Source: Eucalyptus grandis
Lineage: Eukaryota > Streptophyta > Magnoliopsida > Myrtales > Myrtaceae
Reading direction: 5' to 3'
Assembly: GCF_016545825.1 (NCBI RefSeq)
Contig: NC_052619.1
Span: forward strand, 37,787,682 to 37,851,681
DNA: 64,000 nucleotides
Shown here: in pieces, positions 46,686-56,153 of the stretch
Layout: every line of letters starts with the position of its first letter
How positions within the stretch are numbered: the stretch's first letter is position 1
The notes under the pieces: model-generated
Database searches by the model: none
What the model saw: only the letters and a program-made list of their open reading frames with translations
Told to the model about the DNA's origin: nothing
Translations under genes and position numbers: made by a program

Positions 46686-47069
46686 ACCAGTGATTAATAC
46701 ACAATTTCTCTACACCTTTTCATCATGAGACTGAATAATTGAAATGCACATTATCTTCAACCAAAGAAAAGAAACACATCTTTATCTTTAATTTCAAAAG
46801 TGTATTTGATAGATAAAAAACTTTTCCTCGATGAGAAGTGGACCCATGATGTTAATTACAACTTGAGAGTCATCACAATTCCTGGACTCTTTATTAACAG
46901 CTGGAAGTAATGTCATTTTTTTCCTAAACAGGACCTCACTTTCAATTTATGCCCTCGGAGTTATTTAAAAATCCAGATGGTGGTAATTTCAAATTTAACT
47001 CTTTGTAGGAAATGCGACAGTGTATAGTAGGCATAATTTAACTGTTTAGAACGATAGAGACTTATTGCT
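46686..47069. other. Downstream flank of SPH pseudogene 1
   Basis: AT-rich, no ORF, no recognised repeat. Likely 3' flank and spacer. Confidence 0.45.
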
Positions 47070-47590
47070 GACACTTCATATTCTCTGCACTTAGTAACAC
47101 ACTTAATTTATTTTATTTGTGTCTGTAACGCACTTAAATAGATTTTCCATTAAATAAGTAGAATTTGGAACAACAAGAACTAAGCAACCCTTTCAAATTC
47201 CTTGCTCTACTCTTCACATCATTTATTTACGTATATTTTCTTATATTAATTAGAAAAGAACCATTTGAAAATGAGAGTTTAATTGATTGGACATTGTTAG
47301 CGTACCGAAGCCCTCTCTATACATAAGATTATTTTTAAGATAAGGTAGGGTGGGGCTAAATCCACATCCATATGTGTGGAAACAAAAAAAATGCGGAATA
47401 GACACCACGCATTATTTTTCTAACAGTCTCATGGACAAAATGTCTTATCATGAAAAAGAAATTTCATGATGTGAACCAAAATAAATAAATAAATCACTCC
47501 CAGGCTTTGACCGAAAAGTAAAAAATACACCCGGATCACTTGGTCCTATCATCTTCTTCATCATGTTCATTCATTTTGCAAATACAACCC
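47070..47590 (+). repeat. Duplicated SPH upstream segment, copy 1
   Basis: Matches 49866-50465 block by block: ACACTTCATATTCTCTGCAC, ATTAAATAAGTAGAA, the GGGGCTAAATCCACATCC block against GGGCCAAATCTGCATCC, and ATCATCTTCTTCATCAT. It lies about 0.5-1.0 kb upstream of SPH copy 2, as the partner segment does for copy 3, so gene and promoter region were duplicated together. Copy 2 of the segment has gained a long microsatellite. Confidence 0.82.
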
Positions 47591-48069
47591 ATTATCAGAG
47601 TGAAAATTAGAGAGGATTTCAAAATTATCCCAATAATATATTTTGAGGCACAAGAGATGAACTTAGACCACCCGTTCTAAATTCAAAATGCCATTCACTT
47701 ACTTCCTCTACTACATTATAATCATGAACTTGCTTCCTCCGTGTATTCAAACTTTTTAGCAGTCTTTGCTAAAAATTATATGTACAGGGGTATATTCCAA
47801 AGTTCCCCAATGTAGTGTCCTCATAAAGTGGAATATTCTTTGGCCAAAAAAAGAAAGTGGAATGTTCTAAAAAATTTTGCGTTTGTAACTGAAAATTAAT
47901 CATGCACCATGCATATAGAGTACAGAACGAACATAATGGGAACATGTCGATACAGTTTATCCTACTAATGGGGCTACCATAATTGTTCATCATGGAGAGA
48001 GAATGTTGATTATAAATTACATAAAAAAGATTCCACATCAAGCGTCACTCATCACAATAGTTCAAAACA

Positions 48070-48477
48070 ATGAAATCCCTAAGCCAATTCACATTTGTCT
48101 TTTTCCAGTCACTTTCCTTCATATTCCCTTTTCCACCATTACAAGCCACTCTATTCAGGATGTACCATGTCCACATCATTAACAACTTGCCCAGTGACTT
48201 CGTGCTTACTTGCAAATCTAAGAACCGTGATCTCGGGACTCGGACCCTCCACCCGGATCAAGAGCAATTAATCCATTTCCGAATCAATGTCTTCAAGAAT
48301 ACCCTCTTCTTTTGCTCCGCCCAGTGGAAGGGGCGGTATAAGCAGTTCAACCACATTCATGACGAACCGAGACGAGGATCGCTGTGATTCTATCCAGTGC
48401 TATTGATCTGTGCGGGATGACGGGTTTACTTTAGCAGCAATAGCAACACATGGGACCGTGAGTATATGCGGGCATAA
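48070..48477 (+). pseudogene. S-protein homologue (SPH) copy 2, damaged C-terminus
   Basis: ATG 48070 (context AACAATG) opens 105 codons. A likely signal peptide (MKSLSQFTFVFFQSLSFIFP) is followed by the SPH core: YHVHIINNLPSDFVLTCKSK, DLGTRTLHPDQEQLIHF and FKNTLFFCSAQWKGRY. The frame shifts near 48366. The expected tail continues in other frames with CDSIQCY, a stop at about 48402, VRDDG and, after another 1-base shift, FSSNSNTWDREYMRA to TAA 48477. As written it could make a 105-residue secreted protein lacking the last third and its cysteines. A real alternative is a shortened functional gene; decay is more likely. Confidence 0.8.
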
Positions 48478-49337
48478 ACCATGCCATCATGTGTGATTGA
48501 AGATTGTTTTGATCTAATAAAATAGACTAGAATAGAGCAGACAAAATTCTCTTATATTTTTGTCTTTCACTCTTGCTTTCCATCGATGGCATTGTCATTG
48601 TGATAACCCATTGTTTGATTTGTGAAGTGTCCTCATATCACAATCAAATCCAGGACTTATTCACCCAAGACGATAATAACCAAAGACCGATTTCACTTAG
48701 GTCGGACTAGATTCATTGAAAAGCCGAGGTTAAGACACTAAATAAGTCGCAAATAATTTTTATGTAGCTTCAAAGTAATATTTCGTAGTACCTCAAGTCG
48801 CTAAAAATTCAACTACTTGTCTCGATGGTTTTTCTTCCAATTTTTATAATTATGATTACATCTAAAACACATTAAGATACTTGTTCACAATGTTAGGGCC
48901 AAAAAGCCGAACATAATCGACCAATCACCCCAAAGGGCTCTTTCAAGTCATGCCACTAGAGTGTAGTTTTCGTTTCTCCTCTAAGCTATCTATTGCGGAA
49001 ATAATTTGTATGACCTCATCTCGTTGTGTGCAACAAATTCCTTCTCCCCTCTTTGCATAATTAAATGCGTATAATAAAAACTCAATAATATAACAGTCAA
49101 TCGGGTAATGCCAAACCTAGACACGAGATTTAACATGGAAACCCAAGCTACGAAAAACCCACGGAGCAAACTCGTCAAAAGCTTCGGCTTCGCAAAATGA
49201 AATTACAATAGATCTTCTCTAGTCCCACCAAAGGTTATCCAATGTGTTGTCAAGATACAAATCATGGATCACAGTAGTATCATTTCATCACTAAGAGGTG
49301 CGCTATGACGATAACAAGTACAATTAGATCTCCCCAA
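48478..49337. other. SPH spacer with LTR-like debris
   Basis: No gene is seen. At about 49115-49165 the sequence GAGATTTAACATGGAAACCC, followed by ACGAAAAACCCACGG, resembles the body of plant copia LTRs, but no edges or TSD could be set. Confidence 0.4.
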
Positions 49338-49785
49338 GCAAGAACGCTAAAAAGACACTAACGGAAAGACTTGTTGACGAAAGGTGCCCATCAACTTGTA
49401 ACACACATTACCATGAACGACATACTAGTACGGCAAACTAGTTAAACTCCTTATTAAACTAGAGGTTACCAAGAAACAATGCATAGCATTGGGAATTGGG
49501 AGTTAAGTTCACCGTCCGATTTTTCCGATCTTTCGGGTAAACCACTGGCCCTCTCATGGACCATTTCGACCAAGGACGCTGACAAGATACTAATGGAAAG
49601 ACTAGTCGAGAAAAGGTGCTCATCAACATGTAACGCACATCATTACAAACAATATACTAATTAAATTCCCGGATCAAACTAGAGATTACCAAGGAATAAT
49701 GCATAGCAATGAGAATCGGGGAGTTAAGTTCGCTGTCCTATTTTTCCAATAAACGACCGGCCCTCTCTTGAACCTTTTCTTTTAA
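49338..49785 (+). repeat. Tandem duplication of about 233 bp
   Basis: CAAGAACGCTAAAAAGACAC (49338) is repeated as CAAGGACGCTGACAAGATAC (49571). The copies continue in parallel through GGAAAGACT, CATCAAC(T/A)TGTAAC, ACTAGAG(G/A)TTACCAAG and CCGGCCCTCTC, with about 80-85% identity by eye. No coding capacity is apparent. Confidence 0.88.
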
Positions 49786-49865
49786 ACAAATTACCCCAAC
49801 CTTGAACTGCTCTACTGCTCCTATACATGCATGTCTCCTCCAGCCCCATCTGCATTTGTTAAAGA

Positions 49866-50071
49866 TTTCTTGACACTTCATATTCTCTGCACTTAGTAAC
49901 ACACTTAAATTGATTGGCCATTAAATAAGTAGAAATTGGAACACCCAAACGAAGCGATCATTTCAATTTCATTGCTCTACTTCGCATCATTTACTTACAT
50001 TTATTTTTCATATTAGATTAGAAAATAATTAAAATGAAATTTTAATTAATTAATTGGACATCATTAAGGTA

Positions 50072-50139
<68 letters not shown>

Positions 50140-50465
50140 GGTAGATTTGGGCCAAATCTGCATCCATGTGGCTAGAAACAAACAAAAGAATGTTGGACAG
50201 ACCAAATTGCCCAAAGTAACGTGTCCCTTTCCTCAATCAAAGCAAAGACCGCCAAAATCATATGATGAACCCCACCATTTATCATTTTTCGTAACAAGTC
50301 TCATTAAGAAAATCTCTTATGAGGAAAAAGGATATTTAATGACGTGAAAAAAGAAATTCAATGACAAAGTCACGCCAAGGCTATGACCCAATAACAAAAG
50401 ATCACGCGCCGAACACTTGGCACGATCATCTTCTTCATCATATCAATTCACTTTACAAACGCGCC
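49866..50465 (+). repeat. Duplicated SPH upstream segment, copy 2
   Basis: Partner of 47070-47590. It is longer because of the microsatellite at 50072-50140. It ends about 0.6 kb before the intact SPH gene. Confidence 0.82.
50072..50140 (+). repeat. Compound microsatellite (AC)n(ATAC)n(TA)n
   Basis: About 13 AC units, then about nine ATAC units, then TATATA. The ORFs predicted on both strands here (HTHTHTY..., YVCMYVC...) are repeat artefacts. Confidence 0.97.
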
Positions 50466-51004
50466 CGCGTCCATTTCATGTTCTCCTCTTTCAGTTCCAT
50501 TCCTATTCGACCACGCCTCATGGGGCCGCCAAACCATGTCCCTTCCGGTGCCAGCCCTGGGCTACCGCGTTACCACGTAAGGAAGAATTTGTGATCTGTG
50601 TTATTGTCGCCGCCACCACTGGAGCATTGCAACACAAGCTGCGGCAAAAACCGTCAGTATGCTGCTCAACTCGACTCTGGCATTTAACAGACGAATCATG
50701 ACAAAGTACTCGAGCAAACGGCTCAGCCGACACACGGATTCATGAGATCCAAACCGAAAGGTGCATGACCAATTCATCTGATTTCCAAGTGCGAGTCGTG
50801 GCCAGCCATTTAGGGTGTGGGTGTAGCCCCACCCTATAAGATGCGATGTGTGTCATTTGAAAGATATATGCTCCAAACTTTTAACTGTTTATGATGATAG
50901 ATGTAGATACAAAAATCTTACCCATGAGTAACTGCAACGTACATTAATTTACGTAATGATGAGTTTAAGAAGCGTCGGTTGATGGAAAGATCTCGAATGA
51001 CTCC

Positions 51005-51012
51005 TTAAATAG
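51005..51012 (+). promoter_or_regulatory. TATA-like box of the intact SPH gene
   Basis: TTAAATAG within CTCCTTAAATAGTGGG is conserved in SPH pseudogene 1 (46331-46338). A start of transcription about 30 bases downstream would fall near 51035-51040, past the ATG at 51033 and before the ATG at 51066. This supports the second ATG as the start. Confidence 0.55.
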
Positions 51013-51065
51013 TGGGTCTCCCATTCTTTGCCATGCATGTGTCAAGCCAAGAACGGCTCCCAAAT

Positions 51066-51482
51066 ATGGTCCCATCGGCAAGAATCCTTCTCGTGCTAGT
51101 GGCCATTATGGCTCTCCATCAAGTTAACGCTGCTGGCATATTTGCTGGCATATTTGATGTCTTCAGAGTTTATGTACAAATCACCAACAAATTACCAGGA
51201 AGAGTGACGCTCAGAGTCCATTGCCAATCTAAGGACGACGATCTAGGGTTCCACAACATCGCTCCCAATAAGTATTGGGGCTTTAAATTCTTCCCGAAGA
51301 TTTACGGTACACTCTTCTTTTGCAGCGTGAAGTGGCCGGGTCATTTCCACTATTTTAATGCATACGATGACTCGCTCATCGAGCACGGTTTAGGTCGTTG
51401 GACAATAAAACCGGAGGGTCCATGTGTGCACAGCCATCTACCAGATGTGCTTTACACTGATTGCAGGAAGTGGAACTCCTGA
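51066..51482 (+). CDS. S-protein homologue (SPH), plant self-incompatibility S1 family, intact
   Basis: 138 codons from ATG 51066. The frame is open further upstream, but the only earlier ATG (51033) gives a polar start and probably lies before the transcription start. From 51066 the protein begins with a clean signal peptide (MVPSARILLVLVAIMALHQV, then NAA). The mature part shows the SPH core: VYVQITNKLPGRVTLRVHCQ, SKDDDLGFHNIAP, WGFKFFPKIYGTLFFCSVKW and GRWTIKPEGPCVHS, ending TDCRKWNS. Four cysteines (in VHCQ, FFCS, GPCV, TDCR) are placed as in the family, where they form two disulphides. Normal family length; no intron, as is usual. It is probably secreted; whether it is a pollen-pistil or other signal cannot be told from sequence. 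Confidence 0.87.
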   Translation: MVPSARILLVLVAIMALHQVNAAGIFAGIFDVFRVYVQITNKLPGRVTLRVHCQSKDDDLGFHNIAPNKYWGFKFFPKIYGTLFFCSVKWPGHFHYFNAYDDSLIEHGLGRWTIKPEGPCVHSHLPDVLYTDCRKWNS

Positions 51483-52129
51483 TGACCAACGGTATCAGTA
51501 TAAAAATCTCTACGATTTAACCATAGCCCCATAACCCGGTGGCATTTTATAAAACGTTTAATATTTGGGTGGAGTCCCTCCCTTTAAAGTAACAAGGGTG
51601 GGCGTTCTGTATTTACCACAAGCGCTCCTGCATATGGCAAAAAAAAATAGTTCTTCTGCGTAATCAATTTAGTTTTAAGAGTCTTGTATATGTCTAAGAC
51701 TTCTTTTCCTATTCTCCACAAGGATTAGACTACATACATAGATTTAGGTACTTCATAGAAATCCTTTACCTTAAACGATAGCGAACTCTCTATGTGAATC
51801 TCATCTCTCCGAAGTTTATAAGGAACTGTGTGGGACAAGGGTTGCCTTTCTTCGTTGCCGCCCCTCTTTTGGCATTTTCAGCATGTCCCCTGAACTCGTT
51901 AAGGTCCGCTACATAGACAGGTATCTGGAGAAGATTTGATTAGGACAGACAACTTGTGGCAAACAGTTCTCGTCTTCACACTGTTGTCACAGACGACTCT
52001 CTCTCTCTCTCTTAAAAAAGAAAAGAAAAGGAAAGGCCTTTTAATGTCGGCATCCCTACGATTGCATGGTGCGTCGAGCAACAATGCGCATGTATGCAAT
52101 GCAAAATGCTATGATAGACATGCTGTGAC
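51483..52129. other. Downstream flank of the intact SPH gene
   Basis: No gene is seen. A (CT)n tract lies near 51997-52013 next to an A/G-rich run. Short ORFs on both strands here show no domain. Confidence 0.45.
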
Positions 52130-52440
52130 TTGAAGTGCACGAACAAGGCCTTCCAAGTCGATGATTCAATTCATGTAAAGTACTTAACAACATCAGCATT
52201 ACACCAAATTTAAATATTCCGGACCACCCACTTCTGTTGAGATCTGTCCACCCAGGGAGCACCTTCTTTACAACTTCAAGCTTGCCATACTTTGAAGCAA
52301 ATTTCCTAAGGGGATCTCATGCAATGGGTAACATCTTCCACAGAACCAAATCGATGACCTCAAATTGTCTCGGGCGGACTTTTTGGTTGAACGACCTCAC
52401 TATTCGATTCTAGTAACGTTAACCATTGAACAAAACTTTC
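52130..52440 (-). pseudogene. Gypsy pol C-terminal fragment of a different lineage
   Basis: On the minus strand, in broken frames: FNQKVRPRQFEVIDLVLWKM, KFASKYGKLEVVKKVLPGW, and a tail NADVVKYFT. This is the integrase C-terminus and tail of non-chromovirus plant gypsy elements (Athila/Tat-like, whose pol commonly ends near NADxVKKYY). Neither LTR nor other domains are nearby, so it is an isolated scrap. Confidence 0.72.
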
Positions 52441-54109
52441 AGCGTCTTTTCGTCGATCAAGTTATCTATTCAGCCCTCTGCTAGATTCACTTTACTTCTG
52501 TCAGCTTTGTTTTTGATGCTGCTCTTAATGATGATCCTTCTAGCTTTCTCGGGTCTTGGCTCAAGCCAACTTCTTTTTGTTTTTTTTTATACACGTCAGC
52601 AACGTCAGCAACGTCAGCCATTGGTGGGGAAGTTTTTGGGCATTTTCATCCCCTAGGATCACGCAATTACAGTTCTTCACGTCAACACCAGCCATCCCAC
52701 GTTAGACAACCAGCGTTCATGTCAGCAAATTCCGATCAAATTTAGCCGGATGGATTCAATTTGCAAAATGTGGAAATGTTTAGGATTTAATTAAGCATAT
52801 CTTAGATTCTGAAGCTGGGCTTTAAAGATGTCCTACACCACCGGCAACAAAAACTTGTGTAAATGGAAAACTACCTGCTCTTGAACTTCGTGGTCGGTCC
52901 ATAAGAATAGGTTGATCGTGAGCCGTCGTTCTGAGTACGCTGCCACCTCAAGCCAGCCCTCAACACCCCCTCCCTCCCTCAAAATATAAACCTGCTTGCA
53001 AATCCCAAAAATGACTAAATACAAAAGAAAAAGCTTCCTTATTGACTAGCAGTAGGACAGCTTCCATAACCATCAAAGACTAAGTTCAAATGGAAGTCTC
53101 GTATGCCATCAATGATTCATTGGGAAGCTACTCGTGCCCATCTCGGTAGGTAGTCACCGTCTTCGACAGCATCCATTTTACGTTTACATTAGCTGTCTGC
53201 CTCATCGGCGCTGTTCATTTGCAGCCGATGAGGCGACGAATTTGAACGGGGATTTTGAATTTCGCAAGCACCCCATCGACAATCAACTTAAGTGTTAACA
53301 ATCAATTTCTGTAACATTAAGGTGAGGCTAAATCTACCACCTTAGTACTTAATAGCCAAAGCTTTTTATAGAGTTGGACAAGTTTGCCCGTGAAATGAGT
53401 AATCATAGGAATAAAATTTGCCGATGTAAACCCCACAACCAACTTCTGTAGAAATACTCTCTCCCTCTCCAAATGCCACAATGACGATCTCTCTCACATA
53501 TTTCCACTTTCCTCTCTCCTCTTAGAGCCAAGCTCCATCGACAATGTCGCAACCCTCCCTAAAAATTCTTGTCTGGAGAGGGAGCTGGTCTAACGGTTTG
53601 TGGAATAGGAACGGGCGGTCCCTATATTTGAGGTGCTTGCTTTTGTTCAGTGTGGGTTGTCCTAACCCGTAACCCATTGCGACATTTGAGAGATCAATTA
53701 AATAATGAAAATTTTCTATCTAATTATAGTCACCAATAATCTATCTTATGTCAGTCTCACTTCCCATAAACTAGAGATTCTAAGGTTGGAGACTTTGTTT
53801 TACTAATTTTCTCATTAACGCCATTTCAGTACCGCTTCTCAATCTTTTGCGAATGAGTTTCATTCGATATTCACACATTTTATTATCCTACGCCACTAAA
53901 TAATGTCCATACATGGGTGTGCAATTGATTTAGTCAACGATCCAAATCAATGTGACAAAGGAAAAGTGCAAGAAAGTAAACCCAATATAATGTCAAGTAA
54001 AGGATATACATGGCCTTGTTATTGAGTCCTGGGACATGATCCCTGTGAACTAATTTTGAAATTTAGTCTATGTCTAATCCTAAACTAGAAAGACCTACTC
54101 ACTAAGACT
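52441..54109. other. Intergenic sequence, mostly unassigned
   Basis: No gene is supported. AACGTCAGC occurs three times in a row near 52597-52622. Around 53318-53395 the words CATTAAGGTGAGGCTAAATC and GTTGGACAAGTTTGCCC resemble the duplicated SPH upstream segment (50063-50210), so this may be a third, worn copy. A 75-codon open stretch at 52426-52656 has no ATG at its start. Confidence 0.45.
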
Positions 54110-54475
54110 CTACTTGATTTGCAGAAAAATGAATGATTTGGAAAGAAAAAATTCTAAAAATGATTGTTTGCATTGCTTACAAAAATGAATGAACAAAAAA
54201 TAATTTCATCATACGTGAAAATATTTAGAGATAAGCTAATGTCAATAATGAGAATATTTTTCATTAACTAATAATTTAAAAAAAAATCTAAATCATTCAT
54301 CCTCCAAGAAACAAATTGTGTCTAGAGCTCCTTTTGTTTCCATTTAAAACATTTTCCTTATTTTCCAAAATTTGGATGGCTTAGAAAAATTTGTGAACGG
54401 AAAATGTTTTCCAAGTCAACAAAAAACCTATGCTTAACCCGAGAAAATGATTCTCTCTTTACAAAATGGGAAATC
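54110..54475. mobile_element. Possible MITE remnants rich in AAAATG/CATTTTCC
   Basis: Two neighbouring AT-rich blocks show internal inverted similarity: AAAAATGAATGATTTGGAA (54124) against AATCATTCATCC (54291), and AAACATTTTCCTTATTTTCC (54347) against GGAAAATGTTTTCC (54400) and GGGAAATCATTTTCC (54469). GAGCTCCTTTTGTTTCC at 54326 looks like a hAT-type end. No TSD could be set. Confidence 0.4.
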
Positions 54476-54973
54476 ATTTTCCAAAATATGACAAAATTAC
54501 AGCGCTTGAACTAAAAACTCTACTCTTAGGTATGGAAACCCTAACACTTATCCTTGGGTCCCTAGCATCTAGGACCAAGTTCACAGCACTTGGACTCAGG
54601 TCTATCAAGCCAAGCCCATGTTCCGATGCCAATGCCTTGGTCCTTGGTGTCAATGCATGGGTTTAACGTAGGGGTGTCGAAAAACCCAACCCGACCCGAA
54701 CATGACCCAAACACAAATCAAACACGAAACAAGTTGACTTCATGTTTTGGGTCTTTAAATTGTTCAGGTAGTTGTTATGAAACAAGAAAACAATTAGGGT
54801 CGAAACATTGTTCAGCCCTAAACATATTATTGGCTTCATGTGTTTGAAAGAAACATGGTCTCCTCTCACAGAGCAAGTTATGAAACAAGAACCAACAAGA
54901 CAGTAACGATGAACCTATGAGTGAAAAACGAGGTCTTGACTACAATGGGAAAGTAAAAATTCAAGGGGACGAT

Positions 54974-55361
54974 CTTGCGAACCCTCTTGCGTCGGATGGC
55001 CTTGATCTCGTAAAGGCCCTCATCCAACTTCAGCCGCTCGACTCCCTCCTCGTCGCCTCGGCCTCGGCGTCGTCCTTGTCCTCATCGGCTTCCTCTGCTT
55101 CCTTGACTTCCTCCGCCACCTCCTTCTCCTCGAGAGGATACCCTCCTTGTGCCACCTTTGCCCATAGACACACACCGAGTGGGAGTCAATGCCAAGCGAA
55201 ACCCACATCACAAAAATCAAAAATATAGATAATCGAAGCCGCCGGAGCTTACCGTCGCTACCGTTGGCGACGTGGGTCGTCGTGGGGTTGTCTCAAGAAG
55301 ACCTTCACTTGACACTACCACACTCTTTTTCTTACCTTCACCCTTCACCCTTCACCTTCAT
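54974..55361 (-). pseudogene. LHP1/TFL2-like chromodomain gene fragment
   Basis: Read on the minus strand. ATG at 55361 begins MKVKGEG and, after a small shift in a GGTGAAG repeat, KKKSVVVSSEGLLETTP. A plausible donor GTAAGC lies at 55252 and an acceptor AG at about 55156. Next comes GYPLEEKEVAEEVKEAEEAD and, after a 1-base shift, ERLKLDEGLYEIKAIRRKRV, ending RK at 54974. An acidic leader followed by GFYEIEAIRRKRVRK is the start of the chromodomain of LIKE HETEROCHROMATIN PROTEIN 1 in plants. The rest of the chromodomain and the chromoshadow domain are absent, so this is a broken fragment. The intron call is tentative. Confidence 0.62.
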
Positions 55362-55532
55362 CCTCCCCCGCCTCTTTGTCTCTCTCGACTCTCTCCCCCG
55401 TGGACTGAACAATTGATGGAATTTTGAAGTCCTGTCTTTTTGGGGGGGGAAGAGGCTAGACTCTCTCCACCCTTGTTTAACAAGGCTGGGCTTGAGGCCC
55501 TCATGCCATTGCCCGCGCTTGTGCCCAATGCC
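55362..55532. other. Short spacer before LTR D-outer
   Basis: Contains a G8 run at 55442-55449 and (CT)-rich sequence at 55375-55395 that could be 5' leader of the LHP1-like fragment. Nothing else is seen. Confidence 0.4.
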
Positions 55533-56153
55533 TCAACTATCACGCCCCAAACCTTGAGCGCGTGCACATCCCTCGATAGTCAATAAAATTTGTGACGACC
55601 CAAGACGCGTCGTTGACCCATTTATTTTATTACACATGCAGAAGCATATAATAAAACAATCCCCGGACAACACAAATAAGGGATAGAAAAAGCAGGACAA
55701 CAAATTTCACAAAACACTTTTATAAACAACCAAGGTTCGCCCACAAAGTTATATACACAAAACTCGAAGTCTCAAAAAAGACTATCTAACCAACCGTACC
55801 CCGGACCCTTCAACTTGGGATTCGGGTCTATCACAACACTGTCAAGGATATCGAGGTCTAGCAGGTCAACTATCTCCTCTACTGTAGGCTCCTTAACCTC
55901 GGGTCCACGATCCGTCTTGATATTGGTGTCATGCACGAGGTCGAGCTGAAAATACTCGTCATCGATAGCAGGTCCATCAAAGCCATCCAAGGGGCCCTCT
56001 CAGATACCGTTGGGCCCGCAACGAAACCACACCTTGAATCGATAAGGTACCAACTGAGGGAGGCCCTCATCAACCTAGATAGTAGTAACCACAAGCTCAC
56101 GGGTCCAGTCAAGGTTCCCGTGGACTAGGAAGACGGTATGGTGCATCTCTGCC

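Noticed and set aside
50042..50347. Open frames on both strands across the (AC)n(ATAC)n tract
   Set aside because: They are translations of the microsatellite.
51012..51065. N-terminal extension of the intact SPH protein
   Set aside because: The frame begins at GTG. The only ATG in it (51033) probably lies upstream of the transcription start predicted from the TATA-like box, and a signal peptide starts cleanly at 51066.
52426..52656. 76-codon open stretch with a hydrophobic start, possible secreted peptide
   Set aside because: It starts at TTG rather than ATG, has no recognisable family features and includes a simple AACGTCAGC repeat.
55591..55605. TGTGACGACCC as the left edge of a third nested LTR
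   Set aside because: Comparison with the 3' ends of LTRs B and E shows this is internal LTR sequence 53 bp from the true edge at 55538, where the perfect TCAAC duplication lies.
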